Shown: one piece after another, positions 10,976 through 19,415 of the stretch
Position numbering within the stretch: position 1 is the stretch's first letter
Layout: the number at the start of each line of letters is the position of its first letter
Origin: an uncultured Ignavibacteria bacterium
GTDB taxonomy: Bacteria; Bacteroidota; Ignavibacteria; Kapaibacteriales; Kapaibacteriaceae
DNA: 34,038 nt
Direction of reading: 5' to 3'
Assembly (NCBI GenBank): GCA_903939735.1
Contig: CAJAIA010000021.1
Span: 1-34,038, forward strand
The notes under the pieces: generated by a model
The model's input: only the letters and a program-made list of their open reading frames with translations
Told to the model about the DNA's origin: nothing
The model's database searches: none
Program-made: the position numbers and the translations under genes

Positions 10976-11401
10976 TTAGCCATCCACAGTGATGCCCATC
11001 GAGCGCGCCGTACCAGCGATCATGCTGATTGCAGCGTCCTCAGACGAACAGTTGAGATCCTGCATCTTGATCTTGGCGATCTCAGCAAGTTGCGCGCGCG
11101 TTACCTTGCCCACCTTGTCACGCTGTGGAACGGCCGAACCGCTCTCGAGGCCTGTTGCCTTGAGAAGAAGAACTGCGGCAGGTGGCGACTTGATTTCGAA
11201 TGTGAAGCTCTTGTCACTGAAGAATGTGACGAGCACTGGCAGGATCATGCCCGGCTGCTTAGCCGACTTAGCATTGAACTGCTTAACGAATTCCATACCT
11301 GCGAGGCCGCGCTGTCCGAATGCCGGACCGACGGGAGGCGCCATCGTTGCTTCACCTGCTTTGAGCTGAAGCTTGAATGTGCCCATGACCTTCTTTGCCA
11401 T
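10976..11401 (-). CDS. rplK: 50S ribosomal protein L11
   Basis: L11 forms the base of the GTPase-associated centre with 23S rRNA. All 141 residues match the family's usual length. The N-terminal domain shows [20 protein letters not shown] and [16 protein letters not shown]. The C-terminal rRNA-binding domain carries [14 protein letters not shown] and ends with [12 protein letters not shown]. The start ATG at 11401 has AGGA eight bases upstream. It lies 58 bases after nusG, and the gap holds a compact hairpin. Confidence 0.97.
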   Translation of the reverse strand: MAKKVMGTFKLQLKAGEATMAPPVGPAFGQRGLAGMEFVKQFNAKSAKQPGMILPVLVTFFSDKSFTFEIKSPPAAVLLLKATGLESGSAVPQRDKVGKVTRAQLAEIAKIKMQDLNCSSEDAAISMIAGTARSMGITVDG

Positions 11402-11425
11402 GTAAAAAGTCCTTTCGTGGTCTGC

Positions 11426-11443
11426 GGCGGGTGTTCACCCACC
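11426..11443 (-). promoter_or_regulatory. Hairpin in the rplK leader, possible L1 or L11 control site
   Basis: In the 58-base nusG-rplK gap the minus strand has GGTGGGT and ACCCGCC flanking the loop GAAC, a 7-bp stem with one T-G pair. No T-tract follows, so it is not a terminator. Its place upstream of rplK, where many bacteria keep the L1 autoregulatory site, makes a translational control role possible. The match is positional only. Confidence 0.35.
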
Positions 11444-11459
11444 TCCCACTCTTGATGGA

Positions 11460-12023
11460 TTAATGATTTTCCAGTTCTACTTGACCAAAGTCAAGTTCAA
11501 TCGGCGTCTTGCGACCAAGAATGCCGACCTCGACTTTGAGTTTCTGCTTTTCGACGTTGACTTCCTTGACCGTACCGTTGAAGTTGGCAAACGGACCGTC
11601 GATCACCTTCACAGGATCGCCTTCACGGAACGATGTCTCCACCGTCGTGATGTCCTTGCGCTCCTCAACACGTCCGAGAATGCGATCAACCTCGTCACGC
11701 TGCAGCGCCTGTGGCTCTGTCTTTGTTCCAACAAAGCTCACAATTGACGGCAGCGAGAGAATCACATCCTTCACACGACGATCGAGCACACACTCTACGA
11801 GGATGTACCCTGGGAGGAAGTTCTTCACCTTCGTGCGGCGCTTTCCGTTGCGCACCTCATACACCGTTTCCATCGGGATCACGATGCTTCGAACACGGCT
11901 CTCCAGCCCGAGACGTTGCATCTCGAGTTCGATGGATGCCTTCACCTTGGCCTCGTGGCCAGTGAAGGTTCGAAGGGCGTACCACTTCGGATCGATTGTT
12001 TGTGTCGGCGCTCCGTCAAGCAT
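11460..12023 (-). CDS. nusG: Transcription termination/antitermination factor NusG
   Basis: NusG binds the RNA polymerase clamp, reduces pausing and couples transcription to Rho or the ribosome. The 187 residues carry the N-terminal NGN domain (KWYALRTFTGHEAKVKASIE, KNFLPGYILVEC, and SIVSFVGTK near residue 96). The C-terminal KOW domain follows (EGDPVKVIDGPFANFNGTV). An N-terminal tail of about a dozen residues precedes the NGN fold. The ATG at 12023 has AGGA seven bases upstream. It follows secE by 15 bases. Confidence 0.97.
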   Translation of the reverse strand: MLDGAPTQTIDPKWYALRTFTGHEAKVKASIELEMQRLGLESRVRSIVIPMETVYEVRNGKRRTKVKNFLPGYILVECVLDRRVKDVILSLPSIVSFVGTKTEPQALQRDEVDRILGRVEERKDITTVETSFREGDPVKVIDGPFANFNGTVKEVNVEKQKLKVEVGILGRKTPIELDFGQVELENH

Positions 12024-12038
12024 TGCTGTGTCCTATTC

Positions 12039-12221
12039 TCAGAAGATCAGGCTCATGACTTGCGTCATGCCTTGGTCGATCACGAACACGATGCCGGCGA
12101 TGACCAAACATGTGACCACGACCACAATCGTGCTCTCTTGCAATTGCTCACGTGTCGGCCAGGAGACTTTCTTCATCTCCTTGCTTACGTCCGTGAAAAA
12201 ACCGCGGATTGTTTCAACCAT
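12039..12221 (-). CDS. secE: Preprotein translocase subunit SecE
   Basis: This is the small essential subunit that clamps SecY in the inner-membrane translocon. The 60-residue, single-membrane-span form fits Bacteroidota. It starts MVETIRGFFTDVSKEMKKV, carries the conserved SWPTREQL on an amphipathic helix, and ends with one hydrophobic helix (VVVVTCLVIAGIVFVI). I chose the ATG at 12221 because GGAG lies seven bases upstream. A longer frame from 12338 would read through tRNA-Trp and is not credible. It lies 27 bases after tRNA-Trp and 15 before nusG. Confidence 0.95.
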   Translation of the reverse strand: MVETIRGFFTDVSKEMKKVSWPTREQLQESTIVVVVTCLVIAGIVFVIDQGMTQVMSLIF

Positions 12222-12247
12222 GATGCATCTCCGATGCGTGAAAAGTG

Positions 12248-12320
12248 CACGGGCGGCAGGATTCGAACCCGCGGCCTGCGGTTTTGGAGACCGCTGCTCT
12301 ACCAGCTGAGCTACACCCGT
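12248..12320 (-). tRNA. tRNA-Trp (anticodon CCA)
   Basis: The minus strand folds into a 73-base cloverleaf. The acceptor stem pairs ACGGGTG with CGCCCGT and the discriminator is G. The D-arm has AGCTCAGCTGGTAGAGC, the anticodon loop is CTCCAAA, and the T-arm is GCGGG-TTCGAAT-CCTGC. The 3' CCA is not encoded. It sits directly before secE, the usual place in Bacteroidota. Confidence 0.96.
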
Positions 12321-12371
12321 AAACACGTCGATTGTCAAAAGTCGTCGTCATCTTCGTCGTCGTCAAGGCTG

Positions 12372-12444
12372 AGCTGATGACCGGGATTGAACCGGTGACC
12401 TCCACCTTACCAAGGTGGTGCTCTACCAACTGAGCTACATCAGC
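12372..12444 (-). tRNA. tRNA-Thr (anticodon GGT)
   Basis: This is a 73-base minus-strand cloverleaf. The acceptor pairs GCTGATG with CATCAGC and the discriminator is T. The anticodon stem is CCACC/GGTGG around loop TTGGTAA, and the T-arm is ACCGG-TTCAATC-CCGGT. The CCA end is not encoded. Only 51 bases separate it from tRNA-Trp, the slot where tuf usually lies. Confidence 0.96.
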
Positions 12445-12517
12445 ACGTCATCGTCCGGAGACACCAAAGCCCATCAGCAAACGGCATACGCCGTCCGCGT
12501 CAGGGTCTGACGTCGCG

Positions 12518-12590
12518 AGCGGGAGACGGGACTCGAACCCGCGACCAACAGCTTGGAAGGCTGTGACTCTACCAACTGAGTTACTCCCGC
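12518..12590 (-). tRNA. tRNA-Gly (anticodon TCC)
   Basis: This is a 73-base minus-strand cloverleaf. The acceptor pairs GCGGGAG with CTCCCGC and the discriminator is T. The anticodon stem is ACAGC/GCTGT around loop CTTCCAA, and the T-arm is GCGGG-TTCGAGT-CCCGT. The CCA end is not encoded. It is the second of four co-directional tRNAs. Confidence 0.96.
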
Positions 12591-12617
12591 GAGACCAGCC
12601 GAAACTGACCGCTCGTG

Positions 12618-12699
<82 letters not shown>

Positions 12700-12714
12700 G
12701 TAGACCAGAGCCGA

Positions 12715-12746
12715 CAAAGTTAGCAGGTCGGCGGGGTCATTTCCAA
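12715..12746 (-). promoter_or_regulatory. Bacteroidota-type promoter upstream of tRNA-Tyr
   Basis: The minus strand has TTG (12744-12746), a 21-base spacer, and TAACTTTG (12715-12722). This matches the Bacteroidota -33 TTG and -7 TAnnTTTG elements at about the usual spacing. The tRNA 5' end lies only 15 bases past the -7 box, leaving a very short leader. The -33 element sits just upstream (promoter sense) of the -7 box, beside the carA stop codon at 12748. Confidence 0.7.
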
Positions 12747-12747
12747 A

Positions 12748-13875
12748 TCAGGCCATCATTGCCATGAATTGGTCGAAGAGGTAATCGGAGTCGTGCGGAC
12801 CAGGGCTGGCCTCTGGGTGGTATTGCACGGCGAAGGCGGGTACGTCCGTGAGAGCAATCCCGGCACAGGTGTCGTCGTTAAGATTAACGTGCGTCATCTG
12901 GGCATTTGCAGGCAGCGTTGCAGGGTCGACAGCAAATCCGTGATTCTGCGATGTAATCTCGATGCTGCCGGTCTGGAGGTTCTTGACGGGGTGATTGGCG
13001 CCGCGGTGACCGAATTTGAGCTTGTAGGTGGATGCTCCAACGGCCAGCGACAGAATCTGATGTCCGAGACAGATGCCAAACAGGGGGCGAACACCGAGGA
13101 GATCCTTGACGGTCTGAATGCCTATGGTAACGGCCGCAGGGTCGCCTGGACCGTTGCTGAGGAAAACGCCATCAGGGTTGAGCGCGAGGATGTCGGCGGC
13201 GGAAGTCGTTGCAGGCACTACAGTTACGTCGCACCCATGGTGGGCAAGGCGACGTAGAATGTTGCGCTTGACGCCGTAGTCGATGGCAACCACGCGTTTG
13301 CGAGCCCCCTGACCGCGGGTTTCCGGACGATAATCCCATTGATTCTGCTCTTCAGCTTGCCATGCGTAAGGGGCTTGCGTTGTGACGAGCGGCGTGAGGT
13401 CGAGTCCGTTCATCGATGGAATTGCCCGCGCGCGCTCGACGAGTTCACCGTGGTCGAGTCCTTCTCCGTGCGCGATCACGCAGCGCATTGCCCCCTGCGT
13501 GCGTAGGATGCGCACGATCATGCGGGTGTCGACGCCTTCGATACCAGCGGTGCCGTTTTGTTCGAGATAGCTCTGTAGCGAGGCGTGGGAGCGGAAGTTG
13601 GAGACGATCGGTGAGAGTTCGTGCACGACCAAGCCGGAAGCCTGGATGCGGTCTGATTCTGCATCGTCTGGATTTACGCCGTAATTACCGATGTGCGGGT
13701 AGGTAAACGTTACCACCTGGCCCGTGTACGAGGGGTCGGTGAGCACTTCCTGATAGCCCGTCATGGCCGTGTTAAACACGAGCTCGCCGGTACATTCGGC
13801 CCCGATAGCACCAATGGCATCCCCCTCGATTGTCGTTCCATTTTCGAGAGCGAGTACCGCTGTCATGCGTGCCAT
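12748..13875 (-). CDS. carA: Carbamoyl-phosphate synthase small (glutamine amidotransferase) subunit
   Basis: CarA hydrolyses glutamine and passes ammonia to CarB for carbamoyl phosphate, used for pyrimidines and arginine. The 375-residue length fits. The N-terminal domain shows [20 protein letters not shown]. The C-terminal class I amidotransferase domain has the nucleophile Cys269 in GICLGHQ, and His353 and Glu355 in YHPEAS complete the triad. The ATG at 13875 has AGGA five bases upstream; a second ATG three codons in (13866) is less well spaced. carB is not in the window. The gene lies divergent from the HNH gene and about 50 bases upstream of the tRNA cluster. Confidence 0.97.
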   Translation of the reverse strand: MARMTAVLALENGTTIEGDAIGAIGAECTGELVFNTAMTGYQEVLTDPSYTGQVVTFTYPHIGNYGVNPDDAESDRIQASGLVVHELSPIVSNFRSHASLQSYLEQNGTAGIEGVDTRMIVRILRTQGAMRCVIAHGEGLDHGELVERARAIPSMNGLDLTPLVTTQAPYAWQAEEQNQWDYRPETRGQGARKRVVAIDYGVKRNILRRLAHHGCDVTVVPATTSAADILALNPDGVFLSNGPGDPAAVTIGIQTVKDLLGVRPLFGICLGHQILSLAVGASTYKLKFGHRGANHPVKNLQTGSIEITSQNHGFAVDPATLPANAQMTHVNLNDDTCAGIALTDVPAFAVQYHPEASPGPHDSDYLFDQFMAMMA

Positions 13876-13894
13876 GGGGTTCCTGAGATTACGG

Positions 13895-14527
13895 GTGCGA
13901 AATACGTGTGCGAAAATACCGCTCTCCTGCTATTTTCCACGCAGGAGAACTGCCTTCAACATTACATCAGCATTACAGCACCACGATTTTGATGGACTCA
14001 ACGAGCCCGGGAAATCGTTTTCGCTGAACGCAAAGGTCCTGATTCTCAACCAGTCGTACGAGCCTATCAGCATCTGCACTACAAAGAAAGCGCTCCTGCT
14101 CCTCTTGCTGATGAAGGCCGACATCGTCGAAGAACGTAGCAACGCTTCGATCCGCTCCGTCCGCGGACGCTATCCATTCCCATCAGTGATTCGCCTCTCG
14201 GCCTACCTGCGAGTACCGTTCAAGAAGATCGAACTCTCACGCAAAAACATCCTGCGTCGCGATGGTATGCGATGCAACTATTGCGGCACAACGCATTCCC
14301 CTCTCACAGTCGACCACATCATCCCCCGCTCTCGTGGTGGTAACGACACATGGGAGAATCTTACTACGGCGTGCGTGAAGTGCAACAACAGAAAAGGTAA
14401 TCGCACACCAGACGAAGCGAACATGCGCTTGCAGACTCCGCCCAAGAAGCCGCACCACGTGCTCTTCCTGAAGCACTACCTAGGCAAGGTCGACGAAGCC
14501 TGGCGTCCGTATTTGTTTATGGATTGA
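13895..14527 (+). CDS. HNH endonuclease
   Basis: This is a stand-alone HNH-fold protein of a family common in Bacteroidota and Cyanobacteria; the cellular role is not settled. The core starts with [14 protein letters not shown] CxxC pair (first Cys codon at 14273), the HNH motif [10 protein letters not shown] (from 14312) and a second CxxC (14372-14383) form the zinc-ribbon HNH fold. The C-terminus [17 protein letters not shown] is typical. The start is uncertain: the in-frame choices are GTG at 13895 or ATG at 13874, both without a Shine-Dalgarno site and giving a long non-conserved N-terminus. An ATG at 13992 is one frame off. The stop abuts that of the convergent protease gene, and its last 93 bases recur at 19464-19556. 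Confidence 0.85.
   Translation: MRNTCAKIPLSCYFPRRRTAFNITSALQHHDFDGLNEPGKSFSLNAKVLILNQSYEPISICTTKKALLLLLLMKADIVEERSNASIRSVRGRYPFPSVIRLSAYLRVPFKKIELSRKNILRRDGMRCNYCGTTHSPLTVDHIIPRSRGGNDTWENLTTACVKCNNRKGNRTPDEANMRLQTPPKKPHHVLFLKHYLGKVDEAWRPYLFMD
13923..13948. repeat. Inverted repeat between carA and the HNH gene
   Basis: TCTCCTGC (923-930) and its exact complement GCAGGAGA (941-948) flank ten bases in the divergent upstream region. No T-tract follows on either strand, so it is not a terminator. It could be an operator or a hairpin in the carA leader. If the HNH gene starts at GTG 13895 it would lie inside that coding frame. Confidence 0.5.
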
Positions 14528-14541
14528 TCAGCGGATGACAA
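14435..14541 (+). repeat. Direct repeat, left copy: 3' end of the HNH gene plus end of the convergent gene
   Basis: These 107 bases cover the last 31 codons of the HNH gene (including the stop) and the last 14 bases of the convergent protease gene. The copy at 19464-19570 differs at nine positions in eight codons. Only two codons change an amino acid (Lys to Arg and Ala to Thr). The final 44 bases are identical. Confidence 0.9.
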
Positions 14542-17500
14542 GAAACGTTGCTGATGCGATGCCGTATTCTCCGATGACGGTGACGACGTAAACGCCGGTG
14601 TGCAGCCAGTCGGTCTGCCACGAATCGATTTGTAGAACCTCACCGCTTGAGAAGGACGGGATATCATCACGCATAAGCCGCAGCGTTCCTCGGATATCAT
14701 ACACGCGAAGCTGCCGAATGGCTCCAAGACCCATGCCCCATTCAACACGAATGATATCGGTGCTCGGGTTCGGCGATACAGATACGCTCATCGCACCGCG
14801 CTCAGCCGGTTCGAGAGTTCCGATGCTCGCCATACTTGCCGTCTCACATGTCGCACCTGTGGCCCGGAGCCGGAGTGCTACCATTGCAGCAGGGCCCAGG
14901 CCCTGCACAATGCGAGTACTGTCTTCGCCTGCGAACTCCACGGTGAATGGCGCTGATGTCGAGCCGGCACTTAGTGCTCCGCGAATCTTCCACATTGTCA
15001 TGTCTGCCGAGCGCAGAGGTTCGGAAAACGCTAGTCCGGATGCAAGCGGCAGTTGTACAATTACACTGTCGTGCACCGGATGCTTCACCATCAGCACGCC
15101 CTGCACCGGTGTGATAGCATCACGACTGTTTACAACGTCGAGGCGCATGTCCACAACGTCGTCACGCTCGTGCACTGTGGAAACGCGTGTTGTCAGCGAG
15201 CCACTGCCTACGCGCAGTGCAACTACATGGGTATCTGCTCTCATTGGCGTCGCCATAGGATCATGAAAAGCGACAACGAGATTGCGCTGCGATGCAATTC
15301 CTGCCTGCACAGGCAGGCGCAGCAAAGGCACCTCTACCGTTGATCGTGCAGGGACGGAAATCGATCCCGCTAGTCCTCGCAATGCCTGCTGTCCGCTGAT
15401 GTCAGAGAGCAGATTCCACCGCAGGGTTACATCGCGGTTCTCAAGGTTGGTGACTGTTGCCACGGCTGTTACCGTGTCGCCCACACAGGGCTCGAGCGGG
15501 TATGCGTGGAGATCGATGGTCGTGTGCGCCGCGGTGAGCTCGACATCATCGAAGCAGATTCCCGTGAGCGCTCCCTGACCATACTGCGGATCCGCTTCGA
15601 AGCAGTTCGTCGAGGAAATGTCCACCTCGTACCACCCATCCCTGGGCACCGAAAACGGACTGGTCCAGAGCGGCACCCACGAGTTGACCACCGGCAGCAC
15701 CAGGACTGTATCAAGCACTGTGCCCCCGCGCGCACTGCAGTCGCGCACTTCGCACAGTGCGCTGTCGGCTATCCGCACCAGGAGTCCCGCGTTTCTCGTG
15801 TACTGGTGCGGCGAGTGCACGTACGACCAGAGGGCGACGCGGCTCGGCACAGCTGCCGTGAGATACACTCTCTGTTTGATGCCCTCATGGTAGTCGATCT
15901 TTCCTCCTGTTTTGCCGGAGGTGATCGTACCCACATAGCTTCTGTTGCCTGGGTCGAACTCGAAGCCGCGCGGATAGGGAAATCTGTCGATCATGAGAGG
16001 CGTGATCCGACCCGGGGATTCCCGATCAGACTCTCGATCGAGTGTATCTGCCGCTTCGACTCTAGCGAGATCCGCAGACCCGGCGGCACACCTCCAGTTG
16101 GCTACGTTGGTCGGTAGTCCGCATTCAAACGAGTCAACGAATATCTGCCCGCTTCGCGAAGCAACCTCAAACCCGCCATTACAGATGGTGTTCGGCGGGC
16201 AGGGCAGATCTGCGATATCATACCGCAACCGATCGCCAAGCTGCACAACGCAGGTCACCGCCGAGGTGCGCCCTGCGCTGTCGCGCACAGTGATCCTCAT
16301 CGTCACCCGCGCGCCCGCTACGGCAGAACTCGAGACAACCACACTACTGTCATCGATGGCGATACTATGCTGCGACCTGCCCTCGATCACATCGGCACAG
16401 ACCACAACAAGGGGTCCTGACGTATCAAAACTCAGCGCACGTATCGGCAACCGATACCGTCCGGTGCCGTCCGCGTTTGCGCGCACGTCACGCATACTCG
16501 CAACAGCGCCTCTCGTGAGCGGACTTCGGATATCAAGGCGCACATTCCTCCTTGATCCAAACATTCCGTAGCCCTGCATTACCTGATACCCCAACGCACG
16601 CAGTGCCAGCACATCGAGGCGGTAAAGTTGCCTCTTGGTTTCTCCAAAGCCAATCGACGTCGACATCAGGCTAATCTCCGACGAGCTGCTATGCAGGTGA
16701 CTTAGGTCAACGGCACAACGTGTGCGCTCATCATCAGCCACAAGCTCAAACCACTGGCCTGCAGCTGCACTATCGACCAACTGTACTCGCGACGCGCCCG
16801 TGGTAAGTGACCGGAGATCAACTTCTAAGCCGCCGCATGTAGGCGCCAGAAACGGCTCCTGCTGGCGCACCTGCAGCAGACCATCCCAGCGGCTGGCATA
16901 CGGAACTCGATGCCGGGTTCCTACGTCACGGCACTCGAGTCCGGCAATCGACGCAACACCGAGCACGTGCACCAGTTCGTGCAGAACCACCGAATACAGA
17001 TCGATAGCGTTTGATGGGCAGCCATCGAGTTCTGCGCCAAAGGGCTTGGCCGTGTTCACTACAATGTAGCCGTGCGGTGCATCTCTCGCCAACAGGCGCT
17101 CGCTGGGCAGGAGGCGCCGGCGCAGTATCTGCAATGGTGCGACATCGACCATGGCATCCCGCTCGTATTCGGATGCAACGAACACTGGCTCAGCCCAACC
17201 GGCAGCTTCTTCATCAACGAGGCGTCGCCCCTCGATGTCGATCCGGCACAACACCGTATCAGGCATACTCTCGTTGAACCTGTAAAGGCCAAAGGTCGAT
17301 GTCATATCAACAAAGACCTCTTCGAGCACCTCGCGTCTGCGTTCACCGAGCGTAATCGTTCCCCATGGCTCGGTGCTCGAGAAGAACCCGTCGGTATCAC
17401 GGATGCGCAGCCGGAATGCTCCGGCCGTTACAAGGTATTCCCGCGCGAACTGTACAGATGCCTCCGCCTTTGCACTCTTCAGTGAACCTATCGGACGCAC

Positions 17501-17653
17501 ACAGCCAGCACCACCTATGTGCTGCTCGCCAGCGACGCTTGTGGTAGCACATAACAACAGCAGCAATGCCGAGATCACACCGGCAACGCGTGCCGGTGTG
17601 ATGCTCATGCATTGGTGTGAAATCGTGCTTACATCATTCACGTGAACAGGCAT
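14528..17653 (-). CDS. T9SS-exported metzincin-like (leishmanolysin-type) metalloprotease
   Basis: This is a 1041-residue secreted protein. A hydrophobic signal (VISALLLLLCATTSVAG) follows a longish N-terminus; an internal ATG at 17608 would give a more usual signal peptide. The protease motif HELVHVLG has His225, Glu226 and His229. It lacks the immediate third ligand of GxxH/D metzincins. Instead His319 or His321 lies shortly before a Met-turn, SLMST, at Met330, as in M8 leishmanolysin relatives. Ig-like or PKD-like and Cys-containing beta domains follow (about 380-930). The end is a T9SS type A sorting domain (SVSPNPSTDIIRVEWG to TFLVIR). The ATG overlaps the TAA of the upstream SprB-repeat gene (TAATG). 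Activity and substrate are unknown. Confidence 0.82.
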   Translation of the reverse strand: MPVHVNDVSTISHQCMSITPARVAGVISALLLLLCATTSVAGEQHIGGAGCVRPIGSLKSAKAEASVQFAREYLVTAGAFRLRIRDTDGFFSSTEPWGTITLGERRREVLEEVFVDMTSTFGLYRFNESMPDTVLCRIDIEGRRLVDEEAAGWAEPVFVASEYERDAMVDVAPLQILRRRLLPSERLLARDAPHGYIVVNTAKPFGAELDGCPSNAIDLYSVVLHELVHVLGVASIAGLECRDVGTRHRVPYASRWDGLLQVRQQEPFLAPTCGGLEVDLRSLTTGASRVQLVDSAAAGQWFELVADDERTRCAVDLSHLHSSSSEISLMSTSIGFGETKRQLYRLDVLALRALGYQVMQGYGMFGSRRNVRLDIRSPLTRGAVASMRDVRANADGTGRYRLPIRALSFDTSGPLVVVCADVIEGRSQHSIAIDDSSVVVSSSAVAGARVTMRITVRDSAGRTSAVTCVVQLGDRLRYDIADLPCPPNTICNGGFEVASRSGQIFVDSFECGLPTNVANWRCAAGSADLARVEAADTLDRESDRESPGRITPLMIDRFPYPRGFEFDPGNRSYVGTITSGKTGGKIDYHEGIKQRVYLTAAVPSRVALWSYVHSPHQYTRNAGLLVRIADSALCEVRDCSARGGTVLDTVLVLPVVNSWVPLWTSPFSVPRDGWYEVDISSTNCFEADPQYGQGALTGICFDDVELTAAHTTIDLHAYPLEPCVGDTVTAVATVTNLENRDVTLRWNLLSDISGQQALRGLAGSISVPARSTVEVPLLRLPVQAGIASQRNLVVAFHDPMATPMRADTHVVALRVGSGSLTTRVSTVHERDDVVDMRLDVVNSRDAITPVQGVLMVKHPVHDSVIVQLPLASGLAFSEPLRSADMTMWKIRGALSAGSTSAPFTVEFAGEDSTRIVQGLGPAAMVALRLRATGATCETASMASIGTLEPAERGAMSVSVSPNPSTDIIRVEWGMGLGAIRQLRVYDIRGTLRLMRDDIPSFSSGEVLQIDSWQTDWLHTGVYVVTVIGEYGIASATFLVIR

Positions 17654-19326
17654 TACAGTTTTACAATCAACAGGAGGTCTTCCTGTTCTTCACCATCAAG
17701 TACAAGATTGAGATAGTACGTGCCGGAACTCAACCCCGGAAATGCCAGCGTCTCAGTGTGCGTACCAGCGGACCTCGGTCCAATGTACTGTTCCGCTGCC
17801 GGCTGGAAGCCCCCGTCGAATAGACGGAACGCAACATTGTGCGCGTCTTCGATGTTGAACTCGACACTCACACTTCCGTTAAACGGATTGGGCGAAATGC
17901 CGATAATCCTAGATGCTGTGCACTTAATCTCGATCGACTGTGATACTCTACAGCCATTCGCATCGACAATCTCCGCGGTGTATATCCCTGGTGCGGGGCC
18001 TTCACATACGAGATCGGCGCAGTTACTCGGCGACAACCACGTGATGGCGTACGGTGGCGTGCCACCTTCGATGACGATCGTAGCTCTTCCGCGGCAATCA
18101 TTCTGTGCATTCCGAAAGTTCTTCGACATGAACGAAAACTCAAGTGGCTGCACGGCAGCGATCACCACGGTCTGTTGCCAGGAACACCCATCCTCGTCGG
18201 TAACCGTCACCGTGTAGGTACCAGGCGCGAGATTATCAGCAACCGCACTGTTGCTGACCGAAGGGCTCCATGTGTAGGTGAGCTCTCCCTTTCCACTTGG
18301 GTTGACAACCTCGATTCGGCCGGTGTTCGGTCCTGCGCAGCCCGACTGCCGAACCGCCACAGAGGCACTCACCGCGTTGCGCTGCCGTATAACAAACGGA
18401 ATCGTCTTTGAACATCCCGTGGCAACATCCGTGACGGTGACCGAATATGAACCGGGAGGCATCGAATTCCATGCACTGGCATTGCCGCTAGGTCCGCCCG
18501 GACTCCACGTGATGGTGTAGTTGGTGGTTCCTGTGATGCTGGAGATCGACGCGCTGCCGCTGCCGGTGCCGCTGCACGGTGTGTCCTCTTTCACAAGCGT
18601 GAAATCCACCGGTCCACCCTGCCCGGCAATCGTAAACTCACTGTACACCACGCAGCCACGGCTATCGACAACCTTGACACGGTAGCGACTGTTGACTAAC
18701 CCGGTGGAGTTTGCGCCCTGCTGTGTGCCTTTCCCAAGAAGTTCTGCGTCACGCCAGATCCCCTGCGCCTCATCCCACCACTCAAGAACAAAGCTATTGC
18801 CGCCATTACCACCGTCTGGTGTTGTCACAGCAGTGCCACTGCCAAGGCAGTTGCCGTTCTGTACTTGGGTTGTTGCGGAGAGGTACTTGTCAGGCCCCAG
18901 TACGACGACAGTTACGGTGCCGATGAGGCCCCATAATCGAGACCCATCATTCAGCAGCATGTTCGACCGATACATCGAGAAAGAGTATGTACCAGCACAA
19001 AGACCGGTCAAGTCATGATGTATGGTGTTCGGTCCTCCCATCAGGATCGGAACCTCATACAGCACGTTGCTGAAGCTGCCTGCAGAAAACCGATAGATTC
19101 CGCCTACTTGGCAGCCACTGATCGTCAGCCTTACCTCACCATCACAGTCGCACCATGCTTCCTTCACTACCGTGGCACTTGCCGTAACGTTCTGCGCGTG
19201 AGCCAACACGTTGATTCCAACCGACATGACACTACAGAGGAACACTAGTCGGGTGAGCCCCCCCGCCCCGCCATTCCTAAAGCCTCGCCGCAATGCATGC
19301 ATGAACACACGAATTCCGTAGATCAT
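17653..19326 (-). CDS. T9SS-exported SprB-repeat protein
   Basis: This 557-residue surface or secreted protein has a basic N-terminus, a hydrophobic signal (LVFLCSVMSVGINVLA) and a likely cleavage after AHA. Five repeats of about 70 residues follow, each with a Cys near the start, a central YTITW/YTWSP strand, a turn like PGSYSVTVTD, and a closing GC. This is the SprB/PKD-like pattern of gliding adhesins and related surface proteins. The last 80 or so residues are a T9SS type A sorting domain (GISPNPFNGSVSVEF to LLLIVKL). I chose the ATG at 19326 because GGAG lies six bases upstream; a TTG at 19353 is weaker. It is translationally linked to the protease gene. An adhesin or binding role is inference. 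Confidence 0.82.
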   Translation of the reverse strand: MIYGIRVFMHALRRGFRNGGAGGLTRLVFLCSVMSVGINVLAHAQNVTASATVVKEAWCDCDGEVRLTISGCQVGGIYRFSAGSFSNVLYEVPILMGGPNTIHHDLTGLCAGTYSFSMYRSNMLLNDGSRLWGLIGTVTVVVLGPDKYLSATTQVQNGNCLGSGTAVTTPDGGNGGNSFVLEWWDEAQGIWRDAELLGKGTQQGANSTGLVNSRYRVKVVDSRGCVVYSEFTIAGQGGPVDFTLVKEDTPCSGTGSGSASISSITGTTNYTITWSPGGPSGNASAWNSMPPGSYSVTVTDVATGCSKTIPFVIRQRNAVSASVAVRQSGCAGPNTGRIEVVNPSGKGELTYTWSPSVSNSAVADNLAPGTYTVTVTDEDGCSWQQTVVIAAVQPLEFSFMSKNFRNAQNDCRGRATIVIEGGTPPYAITWLSPSNCADLVCEGPAPGIYTAEIVDANGCRVSQSIEIKCTASRIIGISPNPFNGSVSVEFNIEDAHNVAFRLFDGGFQPAAEQYIGPRSAGTHTETLAFPGLSSGTYYLNLVLDGEEQEDLLLIVKL

Positions 19327-19415
19327 AACCACTCCGAAAAAAATAAAACACAACGCGAACGAAACATGCCGCTCGCCTTTATCATGACATCGTTATCAAC
19401 ACCCCTACCGTTTAC

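Noticed and set aside
11509-12309. A 266-residue plus-strand frame across nusG, secE and tRNA-Trp.
   Set aside because: It runs antisense to two conserved genes and through a tRNA. The composition is Arg/Ser/Thr-rich shadow translation.
12345-12369. A GTC/TCG triplet-like run as a repeat array or CRISPR fragment.
   Set aside because: It is about 25 bases, imperfect, and without repeat-spacer order. Simple low complexity explains it.
12321-12371. TTGACA on the minus strand before tRNA-Trp as a separate promoter.
   Set aside because: No -10 or -7 partner lies at a sensible distance, and the motif is not the Bacteroidota -33 context.
16722-17645. Several plus-strand frames opposite the metalloprotease N-terminus.
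   Set aside because: They are antisense shadows. The minus frame has a signal peptide, zinc motif and sorting domain.
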